A stretch of 64,000 nucleotides of DNA, taken from the NCBI RefSeq assembly GCF_028532485.1, contig NZ_CP116942.1, positions 496,001 to 560,000 on the forward strand, read 5' to 3'. Position numbers and translations under genes: made by a program. Shown one piece after another: positions 7,418-15,958 of the stretch; the first letter of the stretch is position 1; the number at the start of each line of letters is the position of its first letter. Source of the DNA: Iamia majanohamensis. Lineage in GTDB: Bacteria > Actinomycetota > Acidimicrobiia > Acidimicrobiales > Iamiaceae. Below the pieces are notes generated by a model. The model was not told the origin of the DNA, ran no database searches, and saw nothing but the letters and a program-made list of their open reading frames with translations.

Positions 7418-9007
7418 ATGCGCGCCACGTCGATCGGCCACGCCGGGATCCTGGTCGAGACCCACGCCGGGTCGATCCTGTGCGACCCGTGGTTCGTGCC
7501 CGCCTTCCACGGCTCGTGGTTCCCCTTCCCCCGCAACGACCAGCTCTCCGACGACCTCCTGGCCCGCATCGAGGGCGCCGACTTCCTCTACGTGTCGCAC
7601 CTCCACGGCGACCACCACGACGAGCCCTGGCTGCGCCGGCACCTGCGCCGCGACATCCCGATCCTGCTCCCGGGCTTCCCGACCAAGGAGCAGCAGCGCA
7701 CCCTGGCCGCCCTCGGCTTCACCGAGTTCGTGCGCACCGTCGACACCGAGGAGCTGGAGATCGCCCCGGGGCTGACGGTGGCGATCCACATCGAGTCCTC
7801 GATCACCGACGGCCCCGGGGGCGACTCGGCCCTGGTCGTCTCCGACGGCGAGTCGATCCTGGTCGACCAGAACGACTGCCGGACCAACGACCTGGGCCAG
7901 CTGGGCGCCCACGGCCCCGTCGACCTCCAGTTCCTCCAGTTCTCCGGGGCGATCTGGTACCCGATGGTCTACGAGATGCCCGAGGAGGAGAAGGCCCGCC
8001 TGTGCCGGGCGAAGGTCGAGTCCCAGTTCTCCCGGGCCATGCGGTACGTGGAGAAGGTCGGGTCCCGCTACGTCGTCCCCTCCGCCGGGCCCCCCTGCTT
8101 CCTCGACGAGGACCTGTTCCCGTTCAACGTGGTCACCGGCGACGAGCCGTCGATCTTCCCGGACCAGACCGAGTTCCTGGCCCGCCTCGACGCGGCCGGG
8201 CACCAGGGCCTGCTCAACATCCCCGGCACCACCATCGAGGTGACCCCCGGCGGGGTCGAGGTCACCCACCCCCTGCCCGACGACGAGGTGGAGGCGATCT
8301 TCGCCGACAAGGGCGCCTACCTCCGTCGCTACCAGGCCGACTGGGCCCCGTGGCTGCACGACCTGAAGGCCGGGTGGGCCCGGCCCTCGACCGACCTCCT
8401 GGCCACCCTCCGGGAGTGGTGGGAGCCCCTGCTGGCCATGGCCCCCACGCTGCGCCAGCAGGTCGGGGCCAACATGCTGCTCCGGGCCGGCGACCTGGAC
8501 GTGCTGGTGGACTTCCCGGCCGGCGAGGTGCGGGCCTGGGACGGGGAGCCCTACGCCTTCCGCTTCGACATCGCCCGCGAGCTGGTCGAGACCGTCGTCG
8601 AGCAGCGGGCCGTCGACTGGTCGAACTCGCTGCTGCTGTCGCTGCGGTTCACCGCGTGGCGGGAGAGCGAGTTCAACGAGTACGTCTACAACTTCCTGAA
8701 GTCGCTGTCGCGGCTGCGGATGCGCCGGGCCGAGGCCGAGGTCGTCCGCAAGCTCACCCCCCAGAGCGAGCTGGAGGCGGCCCAGGAGCCCGACATCCGC
8801 ATCGGCGACCACGTCGTCCAGCGCCGCTGCCCCCACCGCAACGCGGACCTGGCCGCCTTCGGCGAGATCGACGGCTGCGAGCTGGTCTGCACCCTCCACG
8901 GGTGGCGCTTCGACCTCGACACCGGCCGTTGTCTGACCTCAGCGGACCACCCGCTCCGGGTCCGCCCCGCGGATGAGCCGGCCCCGTCGGCCGAGCACGC
9001 GACCTGA
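7418..9007 (+). CDS. MBL-fold hydrolase fused to C-terminal Rieske domain
   Basis: A 529-residue two-domain protein. Residues ~1-260 form a UlaG/CMAH-like metallo-beta-lactamase fold with the metal motif SHLHGDHHDE from residue 60 (HxHxDH). A middle region of ~200 residues is helical and unassigned. The C-terminus has a Rieske [2Fe-2S] motif: CPH at 471-473 and CTLH at 491-494, followed by GWRFDLDTGRC. The same two folds occur in reverse order in CMP-N-acetylneuraminate hydroxylase, where the Rieske domain is N-terminal. An oxidoreductase or hydroxylase role with electron delivery by the Rieske centre is inferred. No ferredoxin-reductase gene is adjacent. Start as at 7405. Confidence 0.85.
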   Translation: MRATSIGHAGILVETHAGSILCDPWFVPAFHGSWFPFPRNDQLSDDLLARIEGADFLYVSHLHGDHHDEPWLRRHLRRDIPILLPGFPTKEQQRTLAALGFTEFVRTVDTEELEIAPGLTVAIHIESSITDGPGGDSALVVSDGESILVDQNDCRTNDLGQLGAHGPVDLQFLQFSGAIWYPMVYEMPEEEKARLCRAKVESQFSRAMRYVEKVGSRYVVPSAGPPCFLDEDLFPFNVVTGDEPSIFPDQTEFLARLDAAGHQGLLNIPGTTIEVTPGGVEVTHPLPDDEVEAIFADKGAYLRRYQADWAPWLHDLKAGWARPSTDLLATLREWWEPLLAMAPTLRQQVGANMLLRAGDLDVLVDFPAGEVRAWDGEPYAFRFDIARELVETVVEQRAVDWSNSLLLSLRFTAWRESEFNEYVYNFLKSLSRLRMRRAEAEVVRKLTPQSELEAAQEPDIRIGDHVVQRRCPHRNADLAAFGEIDGCELVCTLHGWRFDLDTGRCLTSADHPLRVRPADEPAPSAEHAT

Positions 9008-9218
9008 GACCGCGACCACCTCGGCGTCCGCGCTGATCGCATCCGCTCGCCCCACGTCGGCGCCCGGAGCCCCTCGACCCCACGACGTCGTGCAGGGCAC
9101 GGGTCCCGACGCCCGTCCGTGCCGGACACGAGACGCCGACGTCACCGTGCTGCGGGCTCGGTGCGAACCGCACCACCGTGTCCGGTCCGGAGGGGCACGC
9201 CGTGGCAGCATCGAGGCG

Positions 9219-9788
9219 ATGAGCCCGCCCCGACCGTCCGAGCCCCGCATCGCCCCCCTCGCGGCGGAGGACATGGACGACCGCCAGCGCCAGCTCATGG
9301 AGCAGGTCGGCCTGGGCGGGCCCACCGTCAACATCTTCGCCACGCTCGTCCGCCACCCGGGGCTCTTCCGCCACTGGCTCCCGTTCGGCGGCAAGCTCCT
9401 CGCCGGCCGCCTCCCGGCCCGCGACCGCGAGCTGCTGGTGCTCCGCACCGGCTGGCGCTGCCGGTCCGAGTACGAGTGGGCCCAGCACGTCGTGGTCGGG
9501 CGCCAGGCCGGGCTCTCCGACGAGGAGATCGCCCGGGTGGCCGAGGGGCCCGACGCCGACGGCTGGGACGAGGGCGACCGGCTCCTGCTGGTCGCGGCGG
9601 ACGAGCTCCACGACGACGCCTGCATCACCGACGCCACCTGGGCCGCCCTGGCGGCGCGCTACGACGAGCACCAGCTGGTCGAGGTGCCCATGGTCGTGGG
9701 CCACTACCACCTGGTGTCGTTCACCCTGAACAGCCTGGGCGTCCCCCTCGAGGACGGCGCCGAGCGGTTCCCGGACGGCGGGGCCTGA
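9219..9788 (+). CDS. Carboxymuconolactone decarboxylase-family protein
   Basis: A 189-residue CMD/AhpD-fold protein. NIFATLVRHPGLFRHWLPFGGKLLAGRLPARDRELLVLRTGWRCRSEYEW-type sequence is the hallmark of this helical family. The AhpD redox CxxC is absent: the position reads RCRSEYEW with one Cys. A gamma-carboxymuconolactone decarboxylase-like or uncharacterised isomerase role is therefore more likely than peroxidase. ATG 9219 follows CGAGG closely; CAGCAT lies seven bases upstream. The 211 bases before it show no gene. The SDR gene starts two bases after the stop, so the two are almost certainly one operon, possibly degrading an aromatic or terpenoid compound (inference). Confidence 0.87.
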   Translation: MSPPRPSEPRIAPLAAEDMDDRQRQLMEQVGLGGPTVNIFATLVRHPGLFRHWLPFGGKLLAGRLPARDRELLVLRTGWRCRSEYEWAQHVVVGRQAGLSDEEIARVAEGPDADGWDEGDRLLLVAADELHDDACITDATWAALAARYDEHQLVEVPMVVGHYHLVSFTLNSLGVPLEDGAERFPDGGA

Positions 9789-9790
9789 TC

Positions 9791-10561
9791 GTGGCCGACC
9801 GCCTGGCTGGTCGCACCGTCCTGGTGGTGGGCGCCGGCACCCGTCCGTCGCCCGAGCCCGACGCCCCCCTCGGCAACGGCCGGGCGATCTCGGTCGCCTG
9901 CGCCCGCGAGGGGGCCACGGTCGTCTGTGCCGACCTCGACGGCGAGGCCGCCGAGGCCACCGCCGCCCTCGTCCGCGAGGCCGGGGGCGAGGCCGTGGTG
10001 GTGGAGGCCGACGTGACCGACGAGGACGACGTGGCCCGCATGGTGGCCGCCGCCCCCGGGCTCACCGGCGTGGTGGTGAACGCCGGCATCGGCCGGGGTG
10101 GGGGGCTGCGGCGCACCTCGGCGGACGACTGGGACGCCACCCTGGCCGTGAACCTCCGGGGCCCGTTCCTGGTGGCCCGGGCCGCCGTCGCGGCCATGGT
10201 CGAGGCCGAGCAGCCGGGGTCGCTCGTGCTCATCGGCTCCCTCGCCGGCCTCCAGCCCGGGAGCCGGCTTCCCGCCTACGACGCGTCGAAGGCGGGGCTC
10301 ATCGGCCTGTGCCGCCACGTGGCCCTGGAGGGCGCCCGGCGGGGCATCCGGGCCAACGTCGTCGCGCCCGGCCTCATCGACACGCCCCTCGGCCGGGCCG
10401 CCACCGCCGGGCGCCCGTCCCGGGGAGAGACGCCCGTGCCCCTCGGCCGCCAGGGCGACGCCACCGAGGTGGCGGCCGCCGTCGTCTTCCTCCTCTCCGA
10501 CGAGGCGTCCTACATCACCGGCACCACCCTCCCCGTCGACGGCGGCCTGGCCCTCATCTGA
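9791..10561 (+). CDS. Short-chain dehydrogenase/reductase
   Basis: A 256-residue classical SDR. The N-terminal cofactor strand reads VLVVGAGTRP, a modified TGxxxGxG motif, with a ten-residue insertion before GRAISVACAREGA. NAG of VVVNAGIG, the catalytic Ser in LIGSLAG, YDASK (Tyr and Lys) and the C-terminal ITGTTLPVDGGLAL are all present. It is probably an NAD(P)-dependent alcohol or 3-oxoacyl-type oxidoreductase. The start is GTG 9791, two bases after the CMD stop, implying co-transcription and reinitiation. The substrate is unknown; the pairing with CMD suggests a catabolic pair. Confidence 0.9.
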   Translation: MADRLAGRTVLVVGAGTRPSPEPDAPLGNGRAISVACAREGATVVCADLDGEAAEATAALVREAGGEAVVVEADVTDEDDVARMVAAAPGLTGVVVNAGIGRGGGLRRTSADDWDATLAVNLRGPFLVARAAVAAMVEAEQPGSLVLIGSLAGLQPGSRLPAYDASKAGLIGLCRHVALEGARRGIRANVVAPGLIDTPLGRAATAGRPSRGETPVPLGRQGDATEVAAAVVFLLSDEASYITGTTLPVDGGLALI

Positions 10562-10641
10562 GGTCCCGCCCCGACGGGGGCACCGATGAGCCGGGGGTGC
10601 GGCCGTCGTCTCCCTCTCGCCCGCGACGCAGGAGGACGACG

Positions 10642-11244
10642 ATGGCACCGACGAGGGTGGCCGACATCTCGATGAGCCTCGACGGCTACGTGACCGGGCC
10701 CGCCCCCGGTCCGGCCGCCGGCCTGGGCGAGGGGGGCGAGCCCCTCCACACCTGGGCCATGGCCAGCGACGACGCCACCGACGCCGAGGTACTGGCCTCG
10801 GCGACCGAGGCCACCGGAGCGGTGGTGATGGGTCGTCGCCTGTTCGACGTCGTCGACGGACCGCAGGGCTGGGACGACGAGGTGGGCTACGGCGCAGCCC
10901 ACGCGGCGACGCCCCCGGTGGTGGTGGTGACCCACGACCCCCCGAGCACGTGGCGGCTGGGCGACCGCATCACCTTCGCCCCCGACGGCGTGGCCGCAGC
11001 CCTCGACCAGGCGGAGGCCCGCATGGGCGACGGCGACGGCGAGGTCGTCGTCATGGGCGGCGGCGAGGTCGTGCGCCAGGCCGTCGAGCACGGGCTCGTC
11101 GCACAGCTGCGCATCCACCTGGCCCCGATCGTCCTGGGGGGTGGCACCTCGCTGTTCCCGGCCGGCACGGCCCGGCGGGCCCTGCTGCCGGTCGAGGTCC
11201 GTCCCACCCCCCACGCCACCCACATCACCTACGAGCTGCGCTGA
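10642..11244 (+). CDS. DHFR-like (RibD C-terminal) reductase
   Basis: A 200-residue protein of the dihydrofolate-reductase/RibD C-terminal family. It begins RVADISMSLDGYVTGP, continues with VVMGRRLFDVV and has VVVMGGGEVVRQAVEHGLV, the NADPH-binding glycine turn, and LHLAPIVLGGGTSLF-like sequence near the end. Members are NADPH reductases related to riboflavin biosynthesis enzymes but mostly uncharacterised. ATG 10642 has a strong AGGAGG at 10630-10635. It lies 80 bases after the SDR stop and could share its transcript. Confidence 0.9.
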   Translation: MAPTRVADISMSLDGYVTGPAPGPAAGLGEGGEPLHTWAMASDDATDAEVLASATEATGAVVMGRRLFDVVDGPQGWDDEVGYGAAHAATPPVVVVTHDPPSTWRLGDRITFAPDGVAAALDQAEARMGDGDGEVVVMGGGEVVRQAVEHGLVAQLRIHLAPIVLGGGTSLFPAGTARRALLPVEVRPTPHATHITYELR

Positions 11245-11625
11245 CCGAGGCCGCACGGCTGTCGACGCGTGGACCGGAGGCAGGCTCGGGACCGTCGAGA
11301 CCCGCGCCGACGTCGCATCGGCGACGCCACGGCGCGAGCCGTCGTCCGGGGCGATGGGGCTGGTGCCTGCCCGGGATCAGTCGCAGAGCGGGCCGGGTCG
11401 GCGGCAGGTCCCGTCGACCATCCGCGCGACGACCGGCGTCGGCCCCGGCCGAGCCCCGTGGGGGTGCGCGCCCGGCGCTGCACCCGGAGCCAGCGCTGGG
11501 CTCCGCGGGCCGAGTCCGCGACGCGGCCCGACTCGCCGGCCCCTCGCTGAGGTCGGGCTGCCTCGCGGCACTCGCGCCCGGGGACCGCGAGCGGTCGTCG
11601 TCTGGGCGCCGGCGCTCGTCGGTGC
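11245..11625. other. Gene-free stretch of 381 bases
   Basis: Between the DHFR-like gene and the convergent DUF222/HNH gene. Open frames occur in several registers because of base composition, but all are Arg/Pro/Ala-rich with no recognisable motif. I see no convincing hairpin, repeat or RNA gene here. Confidence 0.5.
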
Positions 11626-13086
11626 TCAGGCCACGGGCGGGGCGCGGGCGCCGTCGGGCCGGTCGCCGGTGGGGCGCCCGGTGTGGCGGCACCGGTCGTG
11701 GCGGCGGTGCGACGGGGGATCGCCGGCGTCGCCCTCGGGGTCGGGATCGGTGCCTCGCGGAGGTGGGGTGGGGGTGAAGAAGACGGCGTCGGGGTCGAGG
11801 CGTTCGCCGGTGGGGCCCTGGTAGGCGGCCACGGTGGGCATGTCGGCGGGCCTGGGTGGTCGGGCGCGGGTGGCGCCGGCCATGGGCCGGCCGGTCTCGT
11901 CGGTGAAGACCACCCCGTCCGGGTCATCCGCGTTGCCGGTGATGCCGAGGTGACCCTTGTGGTGGAGCCGATGGTGCCGGGAGCACAGGCAGATGAGGTT
12001 CCAGGTGACCGTCTCGCCGTCGTCTTCCCAGTGGACGATGTGGTGGATCTGCAGCCACCAGGTCTGGTCGCAGCCCGGGACGCGGCAGCCGCGGTCGCGG
12101 TGCTCGATGAGGCGCCGGATCCGGCGGGGGACGATGTGCTTGGTGCGCCCCAGGTTCACCGGGGCCCCATCGGCCTCCCAGACGACCTCGGCGTCCGCGT
12201 CGCAGGTCAGGTACCGGCGCAGCTCATCGGGCACAACGCCGGCCATGTGCGCGGAGGCCATCCACCCGTCCCCGGAGCGGGTGCCCTCGAGGTGGACCAG
12301 GATCCGGGCCCTCGACGCCACACCCGCCCCGGCCGCGCCGCCGGAGAGCACCGAGTGGGCCATCCCGACCACCGCGTCGGCCCAGGACGGCACCGGCACC
12401 TTCAGTCCCTTGGTGGAGCGGCCCTCGGCGATCGCAGCGGTCTTGGCTGCCTGGCGGGCGTCGTCGTGGAGCCGGTCGCGGACCGCCTTGAGCGCCCCCT
12501 CGACCGCGAGGCCCTCATCGAGTGGCAGGCGCAGGCGGGCCCACCACTGGCCGGACTCCTCGGTGCCGAAGGACATGTCTCGGTCCGCCTCCGGGTCCTT
12601 GGGGACCTCGGGCTCGGAGGGGGTCGGCTCGGGGACATCCGAGGGTCTCGCCTGGGCGTCGAAGCCGTAGTCCCGCGTGGCGGTGGCGATCTGGGCCACC
12701 GTCGCATCCTCGGCCAACGAGGCGACCGACGCCTCGAACTCCGCCGGGGTGTAGCGGGCCACACAGGCGGCCTGGTCGAACGACAACCGGCCCTCGGCGA
12801 ACATGGCCATCGTCACCGGCAGCACCGGCGCCCGCCGGGCCAACGCCACCACCCGCTGCGCCGTCGGCCGCGCGACACCCGCCCGCCACATCAGCCACTG
12901 CACCGGCGTGTGCACCCGGTGCCCCTGCCACGACCCATCCGCCAACGCCCGCACCACCAGGTCCACCAGCCGGGCCTCCGCCGCGTTCCGCACCCCCGCC
13001 ACCACCGCCAGCTCGGCCTCGAACACGTCCAGCGCCGCACCCGCAGCCGCCACCCTCTCCGCCTCGGGAGTCGCCGTCATCGCCAT
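11626..13086 (-). CDS. DUF222 / HNH endonuclease-domain protein
   Basis: A 486-residue protein of the 13E12-repeat/DUF222 family, often multicopy in actinobacteria. The N-terminal ~300 residues are the helical DUF222 region (VQWLMWRAGVARPTAQRVV, LSFDQAACVARYTP). The C-terminal HNH nuclease motif is clear: CRVPGCD, IHHIVHWEDDGET, NLICLCSRHHRLHHKG. A nicking or homing-type nuclease activity is expected; the biological role is unknown, and many relatives are thought to be mobile. The tail after the HNH domain is Pro/Arg-rich. ATG 13086 was chosen over an upstream extension because GGGGGG immediately precedes it; ATG 13080 is a close alternative. Confidence 0.9.
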   Translation of the reverse strand: MAMTATPEAERVAAAGAALDVFEAELAVVAGVRNAAEARLVDLVVRALADGSWQGHRVHTPVQWLMWRAGVARPTAQRVVALARRAPVLPVTMAMFAEGRLSFDQAACVARYTPAEFEASVASLAEDATVAQIATATRDYGFDAQARPSDVPEPTPSEPEVPKDPEADRDMSFGTEESGQWWARLRLPLDEGLAVEGALKAVRDRLHDDARQAAKTAAIAEGRSTKGLKVPVPSWADAVVGMAHSVLSGGAAGAGVASRARILVHLEGTRSGDGWMASAHMAGVVPDELRRYLTCDADAEVVWEADGAPVNLGRTKHIVPRRIRRLIEHRDRGCRVPGCDQTWWLQIHHIVHWEDDGETVTWNLICLCSRHHRLHHKGHLGITGNADDPDGVVFTDETGRPMAGATRARPPRPADMPTVAAYQGPTGERLDPDAVFFTPTPPPRGTDPDPEGDAGDPPSHRRHDRCRHTGRPTGDRPDGARAPPVA

Positions 13087-13263
13087 CCCCCCACAGTACG
13101 AAGGGGGTGTGACAGCGAGGCGGCGACGGGATCGGCCGGGCTGCCGTGGCTCGACGCGTCCAGCTCGGTCCACGTCGCTCCACCTCCGCCGTCACTGGAT
13201 GCAGGGATGGCGTGGCCGCCTCCATCTGGCCGCGCTCGGAGCCCGGTGCGCCATGATCTCGCC

Positions 13264-13515
13264 GTGGTTCGCGACCTTCCGTGGGACATCCTCGTCACGA
13301 CCTGCGAACGTCTCGGCCGGCGCTACGACCCTGCGCGTGTGTCCGTCGCGACGCGGCGGCGGGGTCTTTGGATGGTGGCAGGGATCGAGGCACCGCAGTT
13401 CGGCGTCTTCGAACCGGTCATGCGCCGAAGGATGTTCACTCGGCGATGGGAGGAGATCACGCCGATCCAAGACGCCGCGCGCCGAGCGGCCGAGGTGCTG
13501 CGCCAGGGGACGTAG
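13264..13515 (+). CDS. Small hypothetical protein
   Basis: An 83-residue basic protein, not recognised. It begins VVRDLPWDILVTTCERLG and ends in an amphipathic helix (IQDAARRAAEVLRQ). GTG 13264 was preferred because CATGAT lies six bases upstream; ATG 13207 would add 19 Pro/Arg-rich residues. Balanced composition and a central hydrophobic segment (GLWMVAGIEAPQFGVF) make it look like a real small gene rather than a shadow. It lies between the divergent HNH gene and the GNAT gene. Confidence 0.5.
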   Translation: MVRDLPWDILVTTCERLGRRYDPARVSVATRRRGLWMVAGIEAPQFGVFEPVMRRRMFTRRWEEITPIQDAARRAAEVLRQGT

Positions 13516-13605
13516 ACGTCGGTTCGCCACACCCTGGGAATCGAGGCCCCTTCGGCGGCGGGACGGGGAGCGGCGCGATGCCGGCCCGGGAGGCAACCTG
13601 GACGC

Positions 13606-14157
13606 GTGGTCAGCCGGTCCAGCCCGAGCCCGGGTGCACGCTTCGTGCGAGGGGCCACGACCGCCGACGGCCCGTCGATCGGGATCGTCCACGCCGCCGC
13701 CTGGGAGGAGGGCTTCGGCCACATGCTCGACGCCGACTTCCTCGCGCGCGCCTGTGCCGGTCGACGCGAGGGGTGGGGGGAGACCATCGCCGTCATCCTC
13801 GACCTGCAGAACCTGGTCCTGGTGGCCGGGCAGAGGGCGGACGTCTGGGCCTACTCGCAGAGCGGTGAGCCCGACGATGGCGAGGGTCTGGAGATCTTTG
13901 CCTTCTACTGCCACCCGGCCGCCTGGGGCACCGGCCTGGCTGGTGCGCTGATGCACGAGACGTGCGGCGTGCTGTCGCTGCGTGCGTCGCGAGCCGTGCT
14001 CTGGACACCGGTGGAGGCGCGTCGGGCCCAGCGCTTCTACGAGCGCTGCGGGTTCGCCCCGACCGGGCGCCAGCGGCGCGAGACCCTCGGCGACTGGCAA
14101 CCCGTCACCACAGCGCGGGAGGTGGGCGCGATCGAGTACGCCCGGCCTCTCGGGTGA
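13606..14157 (+). CDS. GNAT-family N-acetyltransferase
   Basis: A 183-residue GNAT protein. The strand beta4/motif A region reads LEIFAFYCHPAAWGTGLAGALM, matching the acetyl-CoA pyrophosphate loop (R/Q-x-x-G-x-G/A, here AWGTGLA). LWTPVEARRAQRFYERCGF is the typical motif B with the conserved Tyr/Phe-Gly ending. The acceptor is unknown; small amines, antibiotics or protein N-termini are all possible. Start GTG 13606 gives a normal N-terminus and CAACCT lies six bases upstream. Confidence 0.85.
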   Translation: MVSRSSPSPGARFVRGATTADGPSIGIVHAAAWEEGFGHMLDADFLARACAGRREGWGETIAVILDLQNLVLVAGQRADVWAYSQSGEPDDGEGLEIFAFYCHPAAWGTGLAGALMHETCGVLSLRASRAVLWTPVEARRAQRFYERCGFAPTGRQRRETLGDWQPVTTAREVGAIEYARPLG

Positions 14158-14324
14158 TGGCGACCGGCCCGGGTCGCACGAGGGCCGCACGTCGCCTTCG
14201 GGTGGTGGGACGGCGCCCCTGACCTGGGACGACGGCGGTACCCGGCGCCTCACCCGACGTGGTGGGACGCCGCCCGCACCCCTCGGACGGGTGCGCAGGG
14301 TGAGGATTCTCACGCGGAGGGTGG

Positions 14325-14351
14325 TTGTCTCACCACTCTCAGGGGTACTGT
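14325..14351 (+). promoter_or_regulatory. Possible promoter of the secreted-protein gene
   Basis: TTGTCT at 14325-14330 and TACTGT at 14346-14351 are separated by 15 bases, short of the preferred 17. They sit about 35 bases before ATG 14384. A weak prediction. Confidence 0.25.
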
Positions 14352-14383
14352 TGGCAGGACCTGCCAGCTGTCGGACCGGGACC

Positions 14384-15865
14384 ATGGCCCTGCCGCACCC
14401 CTCTCCAGCCGAGATGAGCGAGGCCCCCTCGGCCGCGGCGCGGCTCGTGCGACGGGTGCTCCTGGTCCTCGGCCTCGGCCTGGCCGCCGCCCTCCTGCAG
14501 GCTGCGGCCGCCGGTGCCGCCCCGGCCTCGCCGTCGCCGACCCCGGCGGCCGGGCGCGGCCCGGTGACCGGGCTGGTCGACCGGCTGACCGGTGCGGTGG
14601 GCGAGCTGGGCGGGTCCCGCCCCGCCCCCCCGTCGGCCCGGCCCACCCCGACCCCGCCGCGTCCGGCTCCCACCCCGACCCCGCCGCGCCCGGCTCCTGC
14701 GCCGGCCCCGGCTCCTGCGTCCGCTCCAGCCCCCGCCCCCGCTCCGGCTCCCGCCCCCGCTCCCGTTGCGGCCCCGACCGTCGCTCCGCCACCCCCTGCG
14801 CCGGCGGCTCCGGCGGCATCTCCGGACGCGGGCCCGGCTCCGACTGCGGGCCCGGCCGGAGGCCCCGCAGCCGCCCCCGCCGCCGGCTCGGCCCCGACCG
14901 CCGACCCTGCGCCGGCACCGCCCAGCCCCGCCCCTCCGGCCCTCGCGCCGGGCCTGGCCGGCCTGGCGCCGGTCGCCGCGGTGGCCGGTGAGGCGACGGC
15001 GACGATCGGCACCGTCGTGGACGGGACCACCGACCTCGTGAGGCCGCTGACCGACGCGGTCGACCCGCTGACGGGCCCCCTGCTCGTGACGGCCGGCGAC
15101 CTCACCGGCACCGACCCGGCGCAGCTCGTCGGCACCACCCTCGACGGGGTCCTCGACCACACCGACGAGCTCACCGGGCCCCTCGGGGTCACCCTGCGCC
15201 CGGCCCTCGGCGACCTGGTCCCCACCGTCGACGACGTGCTCCGCCCGGCGCCGGGCACCCCTCCGCTCCTGCCTCCGCTGCCGGGCGCGGGTCCCGGCGT
15301 CGTGCTCCCCGGCCTGCCGTCGCTGCCCCTGCCACTGCCGCCGAGCACCCCCGCCCCCGACGGTCCCGGCCCGGCCCCGCCGCCCCCGGCGGGTCCCGCC
15401 GTGGGCGACCCGGGCGGCGTCCTCCCCCCGACCGCCCACGACCCGACCGGCGCGCCGGGCCCCGCCCCGGTCGCCGCCGGCTCGGCCGTCCCCCTCGCCA
15501 CCGGGGCGACGGCTGCGACCCCGGTCGCACCGGGCCCCGTCGCCGCCCTCCCGGCCGTCGGCGCCACCCCGTCGACCGGTCGGTCCGGCACGGCCCCCGC
15601 ACCCTCGCCCGCCGGGGCCGTCCCCGCCGGGTGGGTGGCCGACGCCCTGGGCCTGCCGGCGCCGAGCGCACCCGGGGCCCCCGGCTCGCCCTCCGCCCCG
15701 GCCGGCGCATCCGACGCCCCGTCCTCACCCTCCTCGGCCGGCACCCCGCTGGCCGTCCTCGGCCAGGGCGGCACCGCCGCCCCGGCCGACCAGCTCGCCC
15801 CCGCCGCCGCAGCGGTGGACGCAGCCTCGGCCCTCCCCGGCCGTCCCGGGTTCTCCCCGGACTGA
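14384..15865 (+). CDS. Secreted Pro/Ala-rich low-complexity protein
   Basis: A 493-residue exported protein. A basic n-region (RLVRR) and hydrophobic stretch LLVLGLGLAAALLQAAAAGAA end in a likely signal-peptidase site near AGAAPA. The mature part starts with ~120 residues of PAPAPTPTPP-type repeats. A middle section of about 120 residues repeats the pattern of two leucine-valine turns (VDRLTGAVGE, VDGTTDLVRPLTDAVDPLTGPLL, LDGVLDHTDELTGPLGV), reminiscent of beta-solenoid or adhesin-like short repeats. A Pro/Gly/Ala-rich tail follows. There is no sortase or lipid anchor. It sits directly before the chaplin-like gene and may be a partner surface or extracellular matrix protein; function unknown. 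Confidence 0.7.
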   Translation: MALPHPSPAEMSEAPSAAARLVRRVLLVLGLGLAAALLQAAAAGAAPASPSPTPAAGRGPVTGLVDRLTGAVGELGGSRPAPPSARPTPTPPRPAPTPTPPRPAPAPAPAPASAPAPAPAPAPAPAPVAAPTVAPPPPAPAAPAASPDAGPAPTAGPAGGPAAAPAAGSAPTADPAPAPPSPAPPALAPGLAGLAPVAAVAGEATATIGTVVDGTTDLVRPLTDAVDPLTGPLLVTAGDLTGTDPAQLVGTTLDGVLDHTDELTGPLGVTLRPALGDLVPTVDDVLRPAPGTPPLLPPLPGAGPGVVLPGLPSLPLPLPPSTPAPDGPGPAPPPPAGPAVGDPGGVLPPTAHDPTGAPGPAPVAAGSAVPLATGATAATPVAPGPVAALPAVGATPSTGRSGTAPAPSPAGAVPAGWVADALGLPAPSAPGAPGSPSAPAGASDAPSSPSSAGTPLAVLGQGGTAAPADQLAPAAAAVDAASALPGRPGFSPD

Positions 15866-15912
15866 GCGGACCCCCGCCGACCCCGTCCACCGGGGACCCG
15901 GCCACGTGTCCC

Positions 15913-15929
15913 GCCGCCCGCCGGGCGGC
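15913..15929 (+). terminator. Hairpin between the two surface-protein genes
   Basis: GCCGCCC and GGGCGGC form a 7-bp stem with a 3-base loop, 47 bases after the first gene and 29 before the second. It could terminate partially or protect the downstream transcript. No T tract. Confidence 0.35.
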
Positions 15930-15958
15930 ATCCGCTCAGATCTGATTGGAGAACCGCG

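Noticed and set aside
11245-11625. Open frames between the DHFR-like and HNH genes
   Set aside because: All registers are Arg/Pro-rich without motifs or start signals, and overlap each other on both strands.
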